Positions 51,317 through 60,259 of a stretch of 64,000 nucleotides of DNA are shown one piece after another. Positions within the stretch are counted from its first letter, which is position 1, and each line of letters begins with the position of its first letter. Position numbers and translations under genes: made by a program. The notes beneath the pieces were generated by a model. The model was not told where the DNA came from. It worked only from the letters and a program-made list of their open reading frames with translations, and ran no database searches. The stretch lies in assembly GCA_007694945.1 (NCBI GenBank), contig REER01000041.1, positions 1-64,000 on the forward strand, given 5' to 3'. This DNA is from Paracoccaceae bacterium (lineage in GTDB: Bacteria > Pseudomonadota > Alphaproteobacteria > Rhodobacterales > Rhodobacteraceae).

Positions 51317-52387
51317 TCAATCGCGGGCCGGCGCAGTCTCGCGGGCGAAATCGAACTCGTCGAGCCGTGCGCCGCGGCGGGTGATCTTGTCGGTCGAGAT
51401 GCGGATTTCCGAAAGATCCCCCTGCACCTGCCCGAAATGGCTCTCAAGCCGTGCGACCCGCGCCCCCAGCCGCTCGGCATCAGCCACCATGAGCTGGATC
51501 TCGCGCCGCACCGCGCGGGCCTCGTCGCGCAGGCGCAGGTCCTTCATTACCGCGCGGAGCGTGTTCAGCGTCGCCATCATGGTCGAAGGCGAGACGATCC
51601 AGACGCGGGCAGCGAAACTCTCGCGCAACACATCGGCCATGCTGGCATGGATCTCGGCATAGATCGCCTCGGAGGGCAGGAACATCAGCGCGCCCTCGGC
51701 GGTTTCGCCGGGCAGGATATAGCGCTCGGCTATCGCCCGGATATGGGCGCGCAACGCGTTCGCAAGCGCACGCCGGGCCGCTGCGCGGCCCGGCTCGTCC
51801 ACGGCCGCCTGCAGCGCCTGCCAGCCCTCAAGCGGGAATTTCGCATCCACGGCCAGCGGCTGGGGCAGCCCGATCAGCGCATCCGCCCGCCGCCCGTTCG
51901 AGAGCGTGGCCTGCAGCCGATAGGCATCAGGCGGCAGCGCGTCAGACAAAAGCGCCTCCAGTTGCACCTCGCCAAAGGCGCCGCGCGCCTGTTTGTTGGA
52001 CAGGATATCCTGCAGGCTCAGCACATTGCCCGAGAGTGCCTCGATCTTGGCCTGCGCGGCATCGATCACCGCCAGCCGTTCGCGCAGCGCTCCCATGCTG
52101 GAGGCGGTGGCCTGCGCATTGCCCGCCAGCGTGTCGCCCATGTAGCGGCCCATATCGGCCAGCCGCGCCTCAACCAGACCGATCACCTGCGTCTGGCTCT
52201 GCGCCACCTGCCCCAACCCGCCCGCAAGCCGGCTCTGGCTGTCATCGAGCGCAGAGAGGCGCGCATCGAGCACGGCCAGACGACCCGCAAGTGGCCCCAA
52301 CACCCGCGCGAGCCGCCACAGGATGACCAATGCGACCACCCCCAGCGCCAGCGCGATGACCACCGGGTCTTGCCAGGAGATGCTCAT
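51317..52387 (-). CDS. rmuC: DNA recombination protein RmuC
   Basis: A 356-residue RmuC-family protein: a membrane helix (residues 8-30), a coiled-coil region (about 35-130), then the nuclease-like core with GAFGEVQLEALL, DALIGLP, DAKFPLEGW and EIRISTDKI. RmuC limits inversions at short inverted repeats in E. coli. Its ATG overlaps the mutL stop by four bases (ATGA), so mismatch repair and recombination genes are co-expressed. I discarded longer starts that run inside mutL. Confidence 0.93.
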   Translation of the reverse strand: MSISWQDPVVIALALGVVALVILWRLARVLGPLAGRLAVLDARLSALDDSQSRLAGGLGQVAQSQTQVIGLVEARLADMGRYMGDTLAGNAQATASSMGALRERLAVIDAAQAKIEALSGNVLSLQDILSNKQARGAFGEVQLEALLSDALPPDAYRLQATLSNGRRADALIGLPQPLAVDAKFPLEGWQALQAAVDEPGRAAARRALANALRAHIRAIAERYILPGETAEGALMFLPSEAIYAEIHASMADVLRESFAARVWIVSPSTMMATLNTLRAVMKDLRLRDEARAVRREIQLMVADAERLGARVARLESHFGQVQGDLSEIRISTDKITRRGARLDEFDFARETAPARD

Positions 52388-54201
52388 CTGCGTCCGAACA
52401 GCTTTTCGATCTGGGCCAGGTCGAGTTCGACATAGGTGGGCCGCCCATGATTGCACTGGCCCGAGAGCGGTGTCGCCTCCATCTCGCGCAGGAGCGCGTT
52501 CATCTCCTCGACGCGCATACTGCGGCCTGCGCGGATCGAGCCATGGCAAGAGATGCGCGAGAGCACTGCATCGATCCGCGCCTCCAGCCCCGCGCTGGAG
52601 CCCAGATCGGCCAATTCGTCGAGAATGTCACGCATCAGGGCGCGCGCGTCGATCTCGCCCAGAATCGCCGGGGTCTCACGGACGACCACTGCCGTGCCGC
52701 CGAAAGGCTCGACAGTGAGGCCAAGGCGGGCGAGGTCCGGGGCGAAGTCCAGTAGCTGAGCGGCCTCAGCGGCGCTCAATTCCACAATCTCGGGAATGAG
52801 AAGCGCCTGCGCGGCGATGCCATTCGCGTTACGCTGGCGCTTGAGGCGCTCATAGACCAGCCGCTCATGCGCGGCGTGCTGGTCCACGATCACCATGCCA
52901 CGCAAGGTCTGGGCGAGGATGTAGGTGTCGTGGAGCTGTGCGCGGGCCGCACCCAGCGGCGCGGCATGGGGCGCCTCAAGCGCGGGCTCGGCACGCGCGG
53001 CGGGCGGGGTCTGCCACTCGGACTGCGCATCTGCGAGCCCTGCGGGCGCCTGAAGCTGGTAGGCGGCCTGCGCGGCGCGTGCAGAGGGACGGTCACTGGT
53101 ATAACGGCGCGATGGCTGCGCCATCGCGCCCAGCATTGCCCCGGCCACAGCGCTGGCCGAACGGTGCCCGCCCTCGGCCAGCGCATGGCGCAGCCCCGAA
53201 ACGATCAGCCCGCGCGCCAGCCCCGGATCGCGGAAGCGCACTTCGGTCTTGGCCGGGTGGACATTCACATCCACCAGTTCCGGCGCGCAGTCAATATTGA
53301 GCACCACCACGGGGTGCCGGTCGCGCGCCATCACATCGGAATAGGCCGCACGCAGGGCGCCGATCAGCAGCTTGTCGCGCACCGGGCGGCCATTTACGAA
53401 GAGATATTGCGCCACCGCCGCGCCGCGCGAATAGGTCGGCAGACTCGCGAAGCCGGTCAGACGCAGGCCTTCGCGCTCGGTGTCGATGCGCAGCGCGTTT
53501 TCGGTGAAGCCAGGCCCGAGCACGGCGGCAACGCGCTCTTCGAGTGCGTCGAAGAGCGCGCCCTGAGCGGCGTCAAGGCGGAGCAGTTCGCGCGGGGCCT
53601 GCTGCGAGACATCCGCGAGGGTGAAGCCGACATAGGGCGCCGAGAGGGATAGGCGGCGGACAGTGTCGGCGATGGCCTGTGCCTCGGCACGCTCGGAGCG
53701 CATGAATTTGAGCCGCGCGGGCGTGGCGTGGAAGAGGTCTCGCAGCTCGACCGTGGTGCCATGGGGCGCGGCTTCAGGGCGCAGTTTGCTGATGCGACCG
53801 CCCGTGACGCTGATCCGGGCGCCCTCACTCCCCGCGGCCCGCGAGGTGATCGTCAGCCGACCAACCGCGCCGAGAGAGGGCAAGGCCTCGCCCCGAAAGC
53901 CGAAAGAGCGGATGTCGAGCAGGTCGGAGCCGTCGATCTTGGATGTGGCATGGCGCGAGAGCGCAAGCGGCAGGTCGTCAGGGGCCATGCCATGCCCGTT
54001 ATCGCGCACGCGGATGAGCGTCTTGCCGCCATCGGCATAGGCAATCTCGATGCGCGTGGCGCCTGCATCGAGCGCATTCTCGAGCAGTTCCTTGACCGCC
54101 GAGGCGGGCCGCTCGACCACCTCGCCCGCAGCGATGCGGTTGACGGCAGCCTCGTCAAGCTGGCGTATTTCCGGGCGTATCTTGCGGTCAGGTGCATTCA
54201 T
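52384..54201 (-). CDS. mutL: DNA mismatch repair protein MutL
   Basis: A 605-residue MutL. GHKL ATPase motifs are RIAAGEVVERPASAVKELLENALDAG-type residues near 20-45, RDNGHGM and SFGFRGEAL. The C-terminal endonuclease motif is present as DQHAAHERLVYE, fitting DQHA(X)2E(X)4E, together with CHGSIRAG and CNHGRP. This MutL therefore nicks DNA itself, as expected for bacteria without MutH. It is the first gene of a mutL-rmuC pair. Confidence 0.97.
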   Translation of the reverse strand: MNAPDRKIRPEIRQLDEAAVNRIAAGEVVERPASAVKELLENALDAGATRIEIAYADGGKTLIRVRDNGHGMAPDDLPLALSRHATSKIDGSDLLDIRSFGFRGEALPSLGAVGRLTITSRAAGSEGARISVTGGRISKLRPEAAPHGTTVELRDLFHATPARLKFMRSERAEAQAIADTVRRLSLSAPYVGFTLADVSQQAPRELLRLDAAQGALFDALEERVAAVLGPGFTENALRIDTEREGLRLTGFASLPTYSRGAAVAQYLFVNGRPVRDKLLIGALRAAYSDVMARDRHPVVVLNIDCAPELVDVNVHPAKTEVRFRDPGLARGLIVSGLRHALAEGGHRSASAVAGAMLGAMAQPSRRYTSDRPSARAAQAAYQLQAPAGLADAQSEWQTPPAARAEPALEAPHAAPLGAARAQLHDTYILAQTLRGMVIVDQHAAHERLVYERLKRQRNANGIAAQALLIPEIVELSAAEAAQLLDFAPDLARLGLTVEPFGGTAVVVRETPAILGEIDARALMRDILDELADLGSSAGLEARIDAVLSRISCHGSIRAGRSMRVEEMNALLREMEATPLSGQCNHGRPTYVELDLAQIEKLFGRR

Positions 54202-54241
54202 GCTACAGGATGTAGCACGCCCGCGCCCCTGCTGCCAAGCC

Positions 54242-55537
54242 TCAGTTCAGCCCCACGGGCTGTCCCACGACTACAAAAACCAATCCCTCGGGGTCGAAAA
54301 GCCGTTCGGCGACCGCGTTCAGTTCATCCAGTGTAAGCGCACGGATCATGTCATTGCGGTGGTTCACGTAATCTATGCCGAACTCCTGATATTGCATCGA
54401 GGCCATGATCGAGGCGATGGAGGAATTGCCGTCAAACCGCAGCGGATAAGCCCCGGTCAGATAGGTGACAATACGCTCGCGTTCGGCTTCGGTGATGCCC
54501 TCATCAGACATTTGCGCCCATTCCTCGCGCAACAGCTCTATCACATTCTCAACATTCTGATTATCTGTCGAGACCCGACCCTGAAAACTGTTCCCCAACA
54601 GGCCCGCTGATAAAAACGTTCCAATCCCATAGGTTAGGCCACGCTCCACGCGAAGGTTCTGCATCAGGCGGGTACCAAAACGACCGCCACCGAATGCTTC
54701 GTTCAGGACAAATGCTGCAAGGAAGTCCGGATCATCGCGGCTGATCCCCGAATGCCCGAAAGCGACCACGGATTGCGGCCCGTCAAAAGGCACGACCTCA
54801 AACCCGGCGCTTGCCTCGAACTCCACTGGGTCGGGCAATGGCGCGCCGGTCTCGGGGATGCCCTCGAACAGCCGGTCGATCAGCGCGCCCAGTGTCTCGG
54901 CATCCACATCACCTGCGGCACCGATGAACACACGGTCGCGCGCGATGGAGCCCTGATGCGCGGCCAGCAATGCGTCACGGTCCAGCGCGGCAACAGTCTC
55001 GAGCGTGCCATCACTCTCGCGCGCATAGGGGTGCCCCTCGAAGGCCGTGCGCGCAAAGGCACGCGAGGCGATCATGTTCGGGTTGAGCGCGTCACGGCGC
55101 AGGCTGGCCAGTTTCTGGTTGCGCACCCGCGCGATGGCATCCTCGTCAAAACGCGGCTCGGTCAGCGCAAGGCGCAGATGGTCTATGACCGCCTCGGCAT
55201 CCTCGGTCAGGAAGCGCGCTGAAACCGACACTGTGTCGCGTCCGGAATCGAAGCTCAGCCGGGCGGCAAGCTCTTCGGTGCGGGCGGCAAAGGTCTGCGC
55301 GTCCATATCGCCCGCGCCTTCGCTGAGCAGCGAGGTCATCAGGCTGACCGCTCCGGCCTGTTCATCAGGCTCGATATTGGCACCGCCCGCAAAAATCAGT
55401 TCCAGCGAGATGAACGGGATGGAGTTTTCCTCAACCAGCCAGGCCTCGAGCCCCGAGGGGGCGGTGACCGGAGTGATATCGACCTCGGCGCGCAGCGGAA
55501 AGGCGAACAGCAGAAACAGGGCAACGAGGCGTTTCAT
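54242..55537 (-). CDS. M16 family peptidase, non-catalytic partner
   Basis: A 431-residue exported pitrilysin-like protein with a signal peptide (about 1-17). The zinc HXXEH motif is missing: the equivalent region reads AGAVSLMTSLLSEGA. It keeps the RVERGLTYGIG segment used in substrate binding. It overlaps the catalytic M16 gene by four bases (ATGA), the usual setup for a two-subunit periplasmic processing peptidase. Confidence 0.94.
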   Translation of the reverse strand: MKRLVALFLLFAFPLRAEVDITPVTAPSGLEAWLVEENSIPFISLELIFAGGANIEPDEQAGAVSLMTSLLSEGAGDMDAQTFAARTEELAARLSFDSGRDTVSVSARFLTEDAEAVIDHLRLALTEPRFDEDAIARVRNQKLASLRRDALNPNMIASRAFARTAFEGHPYARESDGTLETVAALDRDALLAAHQGSIARDRVFIGAAGDVDAETLGALIDRLFEGIPETGAPLPDPVEFEASAGFEVVPFDGPQSVVAFGHSGISRDDPDFLAAFVLNEAFGGGRFGTRLMQNLRVERGLTYGIGTFLSAGLLGNSFQGRVSTDNQNVENVIELLREEWAQMSDEGITEAERERIVTYLTGAYPLRFDGNSSIASIMASMQYQEFGIDYVNHRNDMIRALTLDELNAVAERLFDPEGLVFVVVGQPVGLN

Positions 55538-56889
55538 TGGCTCAACTCCGCAGCTTGTTCAGTTTCTGGCGTGGTCAGGAACCCGGTCACGGAGGCGCGC
55601 TTGTCGAGAAGCATCTGTCCGGCGGCGATGACATCCTCGGGCGTTACGGCCTCGAGCGCGTCGATCCATCCGGTTACATCATCGATCTTCAGCCCGACAC
55701 TGAGCGCGATCCCGAATTGACGCGCGCGGCGTTGCGTATCATCAAGCGCGTAAATCTCGGAGGCGCGCAACTGGCGGCGCACACGCTCGAACTGCGCTCG
55801 GTCAACGCCCTCTTCCAGAAACGCGGCGATCACCCGATCAAGGGCTGCTTCACCCTCTTCCAGCGAGACGCCATCGACCGGCGCCATCCCGATGTTGAAC
55901 ACACCGTAATCGCGCGCCAGACCATTGTAACCGGCCCAGGCCGAGAGCGCGATGCCCTCTTCGAAATTGAGCCGCCGCTCCAGCACCGAGGTCGTCGAAC
56001 TGCCGCCCAGAAGGGCTGCGAGCATCTGGAGTGCCGCTGCTTCTGACTGATCACCCGACTGGCGCACCGGCGCCAGATACATGCGGCTGACATAGGGTGT
56101 GCCGACGCGCGCATCTTCAAACACGAGCCGCCGCGCGGCCAGATGCGGGGGCTCGGAAGGGCGCGGCACCTGAACGATATGCGGGTTGGGCGGGAGTGGG
56201 CCGTAATGCGCCTCGGCCAGTGCCAGCGCTTCGTCAGTGTCCACATCTCCCGCGATCACGGCAATCGCGTTATTGGGGCCGTAATGCGCGCGATAGAACT
56301 CCATGGCCATCTCGCCGGTCAATTGCTCCATATCATGACGCCAGCCGAGGATCGGGACACCATAGGGATGTTCCTTGTAGAGCGCGGCCAACATGGCCTC
56401 GTTGAATTGCGCGCCGACGCGGCTTTCCAACACCTGACCGCGTTCTTCGAGAATAACATCACGCTCGGGCAGCCATTCGGCTTCGGTAAAGGAGAGGTTG
56501 ACCATGCGGTCGGCCTCCATCTCGATCATCAACTCGAGTCGATCAGCCGCAACGCGCTGGAAGAAACCGGTGTAATCCCACGACACAAAAGCATTATCGC
56601 GCCCACCATTGGCCTCGACCACAGCCGAGAGTTCCCCCGGGGCCATGGTTTCGGTGCCCTTGAACATCAGATGTTCAAGAAAATGCGCGATCCCCGACTG
56701 GCCCGGCGGCTCATCTGCCGCCCCTGCACGATACCACACCATGTTCACCACGACAGGCGCGCGGCGATCCTCAATGATGACCACTTCCATGCCATTGTCG
56801 AGAACGTGGTGCGAGACAGGCTCAGCCGGAGCCGGAGTGGCGAGCGCAAGGGGAAGAAAGGCCGCGAAGGCAAGATGGCGCGCGAACAT
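55534..56889 (-). CDS. M16 family zinc metallopeptidase (catalytic subunit)
   Basis: A 451-residue pitrilysin-family peptidase. The HXXEH zinc site is HFLEH with His69, Glu72 and His73, within SGIAHFLEHLMFKGTE. A signal peptide ends near residue 22 (ATPAPA). It begins at 56889 behind GGAGG. It should work with the following inactive M16 protein to cleave peptides or proproteins in the periplasm. The substrate is unknown. Confidence 0.95.
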   Translation of the reverse strand: MFARHLAFAAFLPLALATPAPAEPVSHHVLDNGMEVVIIEDRRAPVVVNMVWYRAGAADEPPGQSGIAHFLEHLMFKGTETMAPGELSAVVEANGGRDNAFVSWDYTGFFQRVAADRLELMIEMEADRMVNLSFTEAEWLPERDVILEERGQVLESRVGAQFNEAMLAALYKEHPYGVPILGWRHDMEQLTGEMAMEFYRAHYGPNNAIAVIAGDVDTDEALALAEAHYGPLPPNPHIVQVPRPSEPPHLAARRLVFEDARVGTPYVSRMYLAPVRQSGDQSEAAALQMLAALLGGSSTTSVLERRLNFEEGIALSAWAGYNGLARDYGVFNIGMAPVDGVSLEEGEAALDRVIAAFLEEGVDRAQFERVRRQLRASEIYALDDTQRRARQFGIALSVGLKIDDVTGWIDALEAVTPEDVIAAGQMLLDKRASVTGFLTTPETEQAAELSQ

Positions 56890-56963
56890 GGGCAACCTCC
56901 TGAGGTTTTCCGGTAAGCTACGGCATTGCCTACTGGTTTCAAGCGGCTGCACGCGAATGTGTG

Positions 56964-56984
56964 GTGCCGGGAGAGTCCCGGCAC
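56964..56984 (-). terminator. hairpin after the DUF4399 gene
   Basis: A perfect 9-bp stem (GTGCCGGGA with TCCCGGCAC) and a GAG loop, 8 bases beyond the DUF4399 stop. There is no T run on the minus strand. Confidence 0.5.
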
Positions 56985-56992
56985 GAACAAGG

Positions 56993-57451
56993 TCACTCGA
57001 CTGTCAGCGTGATCACTTCGCTAATCAGCGGCGGATCATGCGGCAAGTGCATATCATCGGCCATGATCAGCACGAAACTATGCTCGCCAGCGGGCAAATC
57101 CAGCGTCACCTCGGTCTGACCACCGCCGAAATGGAGGTTCTGGTCATCGAAGGGGAATGGCTCGTTCAGATCGACATCGGCTGGGTCAATGTTGATCAGC
57201 ATGTGATGGTGACCCGTATCGGGCCAGTTCGCCCCTGCGGGCGCCACCCCGATCCCGCGGGCACCGAACTGGAACGTCACCGGGTTCGAAACAGTTTCGC
57301 CATCAGAGGGCGAGATGAAATAGACCATCGCCCCTTCGGGCGAGGGTGTGCGTTCGACCGCGCCGTGGTCATGACTGTGGCTGTGGCTGTCAGCGAGCGC
57401 CTGCCCGGCAAGCAGGGTAAAGGCAGTTGCAAGAATGATGTGTTTCTGCAT
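56993..57451 (-). CDS. DUF4399 periplasmic protein
   Basis: A 152-residue exported protein. The signal peptide is residues 1-20 (MQKHIILATAFTLLAGQALA) and the mature end starts with a His-rich stretch (DSHSHSHDHG) that could bind metal. The DUF4399 core follows with PSDGETVSNPVTFQFGARGIGVAPAG split by NWPDTGHHHMLIN and LPAGEHSFVLIMAD. The function is unknown. I start it at 57451, which has GGGAGGAG upstream; longer frames run into the next gene. Confidence 0.9.
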   Translation of the reverse strand: MQKHIILATAFTLLAGQALADSHSHSHDHGAVERTPSPEGAMVYFISPSDGETVSNPVTFQFGARGIGVAPAGANWPDTGHHHMLINIDPADVDLNEPFPFDDQNLHFGGGQTEVTLDLPAGEHSFVLIMADDMHLPHDPPLISEVITLTVE

Positions 57452-57539
57452 GATTCTCCTCCCATCTGGCAGAATGCCAAGATAAGGGGATGATAGCACG
57501 ATTACGGAAAACTGGACATTGCTTCTCTCACGCCAGAGT

Positions 57540-58064
57540 CTAGTCGTTCTCAGGCGGAGCCGTCGGGGTACGCACCCCGGCGCGGCGCCAGCGTTCAAGC
57601 TCGGCATATTTGTCCAGCCACATGAATTCATATGCATTGTGATAGACATTGACCGCGAAGAGCCGTTCCAGCAGGCGCCCCTGATTACGGCGGCGGAATT
57701 CGAGATCTTCGGCGGCGAGTTGCTCGCGAATATCTGCGTCACGGCCAAAGCGGCTTACATGGTTGACGATAGCCCCGTCCACCTGCCCGCCCCCCATGGC
57801 GAGCGCCGGATTGCCGCCCAGCGCGCGGGCAATATCTGCGCGGGGTTGCGGATCGACCCGGTTCACACCACCGGGATTGGGCTCAGGCAGTTCGGCCAGA
57901 CTGGGTGGCATTTCCAGTGGCTTGGTCGGAACGATGCTGAATTCATCGGGGCGCCGGTCTTCAGAGCCGGCATGCATCAGGATGGGGTTTTCGCGGTCCG
58001 TGCAGGCGCCGAGCAGCATAAGTGCCACGCCCATCGCTGCGAAGATCACCTGCCTGAATGCCAT
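57540..58064 (-). CDS. DUF3035 lipoprotein
   Basis: A 174-residue lipoprotein. The lipobox is LLGAC at residues 17-21 after a short hydrophobic signal. The DUF3035 body has RRPDEFSIVPTKPLEMPPSLAELPEPN and a C-terminal RRAGVRTPTAPPEN tail. Relatives in alphaproteobacteria have been annotated as a Bam outer-membrane assembly component (BamF), which I treat as a possibility only. It lies downstream of lspA, whose product would process its lipobox. Confidence 0.85.
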   Translation of the reverse strand: MAFRQVIFAAMGVALMLLGACTDRENPILMHAGSEDRRPDEFSIVPTKPLEMPPSLAELPEPNPGGVNRVDPQPRADIARALGGNPALAMGGGQVDGAIVNHVSRFGRDADIREQLAAEDLEFRRRNQGRLLERLFAVNVYHNAYEFMWLDKYAELERWRRAGVRTPTAPPEND

Positions 58065-58148
58065 CGGGCACCCCTTCCCTGCTATCCCTCAGCCGCTCTT
58101 AACGCATTTATGCGCGCGCGTCACGCCCTGCGCGACGGCTTGCGCACA

Positions 58149-58646
58149 TCACTTGCCCGTGTCAGCCTTGCTGCTGCGCCCGGAAAATACAATCAGCAGG
58201 AACGCGCCCAGAAAAATGCCGATATCCGCAACATTGAAAGAATACGGATTTCTGATGGCGCAACAAGACATGTTGATGAAATCGGCCACAGCCCCCCAGC
58301 GCACGCGGTCGATGACATTGCCAAGCGCGCCACCGACCAGCAGCCCCGCACCGATCTGCATCATGCGGCTGGCGCCGTCACGTTTCACCCAGAACCAGAC
58401 CACCGCGCAAATCGCAAAGGCAATCGCAATCAGCATATAACGCGTCACGTCGCTGTCTGACGCGAACAGGCCGAAATTGATGCCCGCGTTCCAGGCCATG
58501 GCGAAATTCAGATAGGGGTCGAATACCGGGATGAAGAGGCGCTGGTCAAGCGCCATGAGGTCGATCACGGCCCATTTGCTGGCCTGATCGGCAATGAGCA
58601 TGACTGCCAGAACTCCTGTTGCAAGCCGCATGGCCGCTCTCCCCAT
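58149..58646 (-). CDS. lspA: signal peptidase II (lipoprotein)
   Basis: Cleaves the signal peptide of lipoproteins after lipidation. The 165-residue protein has four membrane helices, the ADQASKW motif, NAGINFGLF, and the catalytic aspartates Asp113 (GNVIDR) and Asp122 (VADFIN). Its ATG overlaps the purH stop by one base (TAATG). The downstream DUF3035 gene encodes a lipoprotein that is a natural substrate. An internal ATG at 58631 is an alternative start. Confidence 0.95.
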   Translation of the reverse strand: MGRAAMRLATGVLAVMLIADQASKWAVIDLMALDQRLFIPVFDPYLNFAMAWNAGINFGLFASDSDVTRYMLIAIAFAICAVVWFWVKRDGASRMMQIGAGLLVGGALGNVIDRVRWGAVADFINMSCCAIRNPYSFNVADIGIFLGAFLLIVFSGRSSKADTGK

Positions 58647-60235
58647 TAATGCCGGAAATGTCGTTGGCCAGTGAACACCATCGCGAGCCCCGCGGCATCG
58701 GCAGCCGCGATCACTTCATGATCCCGCATCGACCCGCCCGGCTGAATGATGGCCGTCGCCCCGGCATCTGCTGCGGCGAGGAGCCCATCGGCGAAAGGGA
58801 AGAACGCGTCCGAGGCCACGACCGAACCCTGCGTGAGCGGCGCGGGCAGCGCCAGCACTTCGGCCATGTCGCGGGCTTTCTGGGCCGCGATGCGGGTCGA
58901 ATCGATCCGGCTCATCTGGCCCGCCCCCACACCAACGGTCGCCTGATCCTTCACATAGACAATGGCGTTCGATTTGACATGCTTGGCCACTTTCCACGCG
59001 AAGAGCAGATCGGCCAGTTCGCCCTCGCTGGGCGAGCGCCGGGTGACGACCTTCAGATCATCGGCTTGCAGCATGCCGTTGTCGCGATCCTGTGCCAGAA
59101 ACCCGCCCGCGACCTGCCGATAGGACAGCCCCGGCAGCGCCGGATTGGCGAGCCCGGGGGTGGTCAGCAGGCGCAGGTTCTTCTTGCCTGCGAAATGGGC
59201 TATCGCATCGACATCAGCCCCCGGCGCGATCACGACCTCAGTAAAGATCGCCGTGATGGCCTCGGCCGTGGCGAGGTCGAGCTTGGAGTTGAGCGCGACG
59301 ATACCGCCGAAGGCCGAGGTGCGGTCGCAGTCATAGGCGCGCGCATAGGCTTCGGCCAGCGTGGCACCACGCGCGACCCCGCAGGGGTTGGCGTGCTTGA
59401 CGATGGCGCAGGCCGGGCCATCGCCGGGCAGAAATTCCGAGACCAGCTCGAACGCGGCATCGGTGTCGTTGATGTTGTTATAACTCAGTTCCTTGCCCTG
59501 ATGCTGGCTCGCGGTGGCGACACCGGGGCGGTCCGTGCCGTCGCGGTAGAACGCCGCCACCTGATGCGGATTCTCACCATAGCGCAGAGTCTGCGCCAGA
59601 ACCCCGGCAAAGGCGCGACGCCGGGGTGCGGGCTCGTCTATGGCCCCCGCCATCCAGGTCGACACGGCGGCATCATAGGCCGCGGTGCACGCATAGGCGC
59701 GCTGCGCCAGTTTCTGGCGGAAGCATAGCCGCGTCTTGCCGTCATGCGTGTCGAGTTCCGACAGCAGCGGGATGTAATCCTCGGGGTCGGTCACAACGCT
59801 GACAAAGGCATGGTTCTTGGCCGCGGCCCGGATCATCGCAGGTCCGCCGATATCGATATTCTCGATCGCCTCGGCATAATCGGCATCACGCGCGACGGTC
59901 GCCTCGAACGGGTAAAGATTGACCACCAGAAGGTCGATTGGCGCGATGCCATGGGCGTCCATCGCGCCCACATGCGCCTCATTGTCACGCACTGCCAGCA
60001 GCCCGCCATGTACCGCCGGGTGCAAGGTCTTGACGCGGCCATCCATCATCTCGGGAAAACCCGTCACATCGGCCACATCCTGCACTTTCAGTCCCGCCTC
60101 GCGCAGCGCGCTGGCAGTGCCGCCAGTCGAGACCAATGCGACATTTCGCGCGGCCAGCGCCTTGCCCAGATCGATCAGGCCGGTCTTGTCGGAGACAGAG
60201 ATCAGGGCGCGTTTCAGCGGGGCGAGGTCAGTCAT
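58646..60235 (-). CDS. purH: bifunctional AICAR formyltransferase/IMP cyclohydrolase
   Basis: A 529-residue enzyme for the last two steps of IMP synthesis. The IMP cyclohydrolase part (1-200) shows [12 protein letters not shown] and LVVNLYPFE and [11 protein letters not shown]; the AICAR transformylase part shows [16 protein letters not shown] with its catalytic His region KHANPCGVA and [11 protein letters not shown]. It is followed directly by lspA. Confidence 0.97.
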   Translation of the reverse strand: MTDLAPLKRALISVSDKTGLIDLGKALAARNVALVSTGGTASALREAGLKVQDVADVTGFPEMMDGRVKTLHPAVHGGLLAVRDNEAHVGAMDAHGIAPIDLLVVNLYPFEATVARDADYAEAIENIDIGGPAMIRAAAKNHAFVSVVTDPEDYIPLLSELDTHDGKTRLCFRQKLAQRAYACTAAYDAAVSTWMAGAIDEPAPRRRAFAGVLAQTLRYGENPHQVAAFYRDGTDRPGVATASQHQGKELSYNNINDTDAAFELVSEFLPGDGPACAIVKHANPCGVARGATLAEAYARAYDCDRTSAFGGIVALNSKLDLATAEAITAIFTEVVIAPGADVDAIAHFAGKKNLRLLTTPGLANPALPGLSYRQVAGGFLAQDRDNGMLQADDLKVVTRRSPSEGELADLLFAWKVAKHVKSNAIVYVKDQATVGVGAGQMSRIDSTRIAAQKARDMAEVLALPAPLTQGSVVASDAFFPFADGLLAAADAGATAIIQPGGSMRDHEVIAAADAAGLAMVFTGQRHFRH

Positions 60236-60259
60236 GATCGGTCCTTGATTGGTCAGCCG

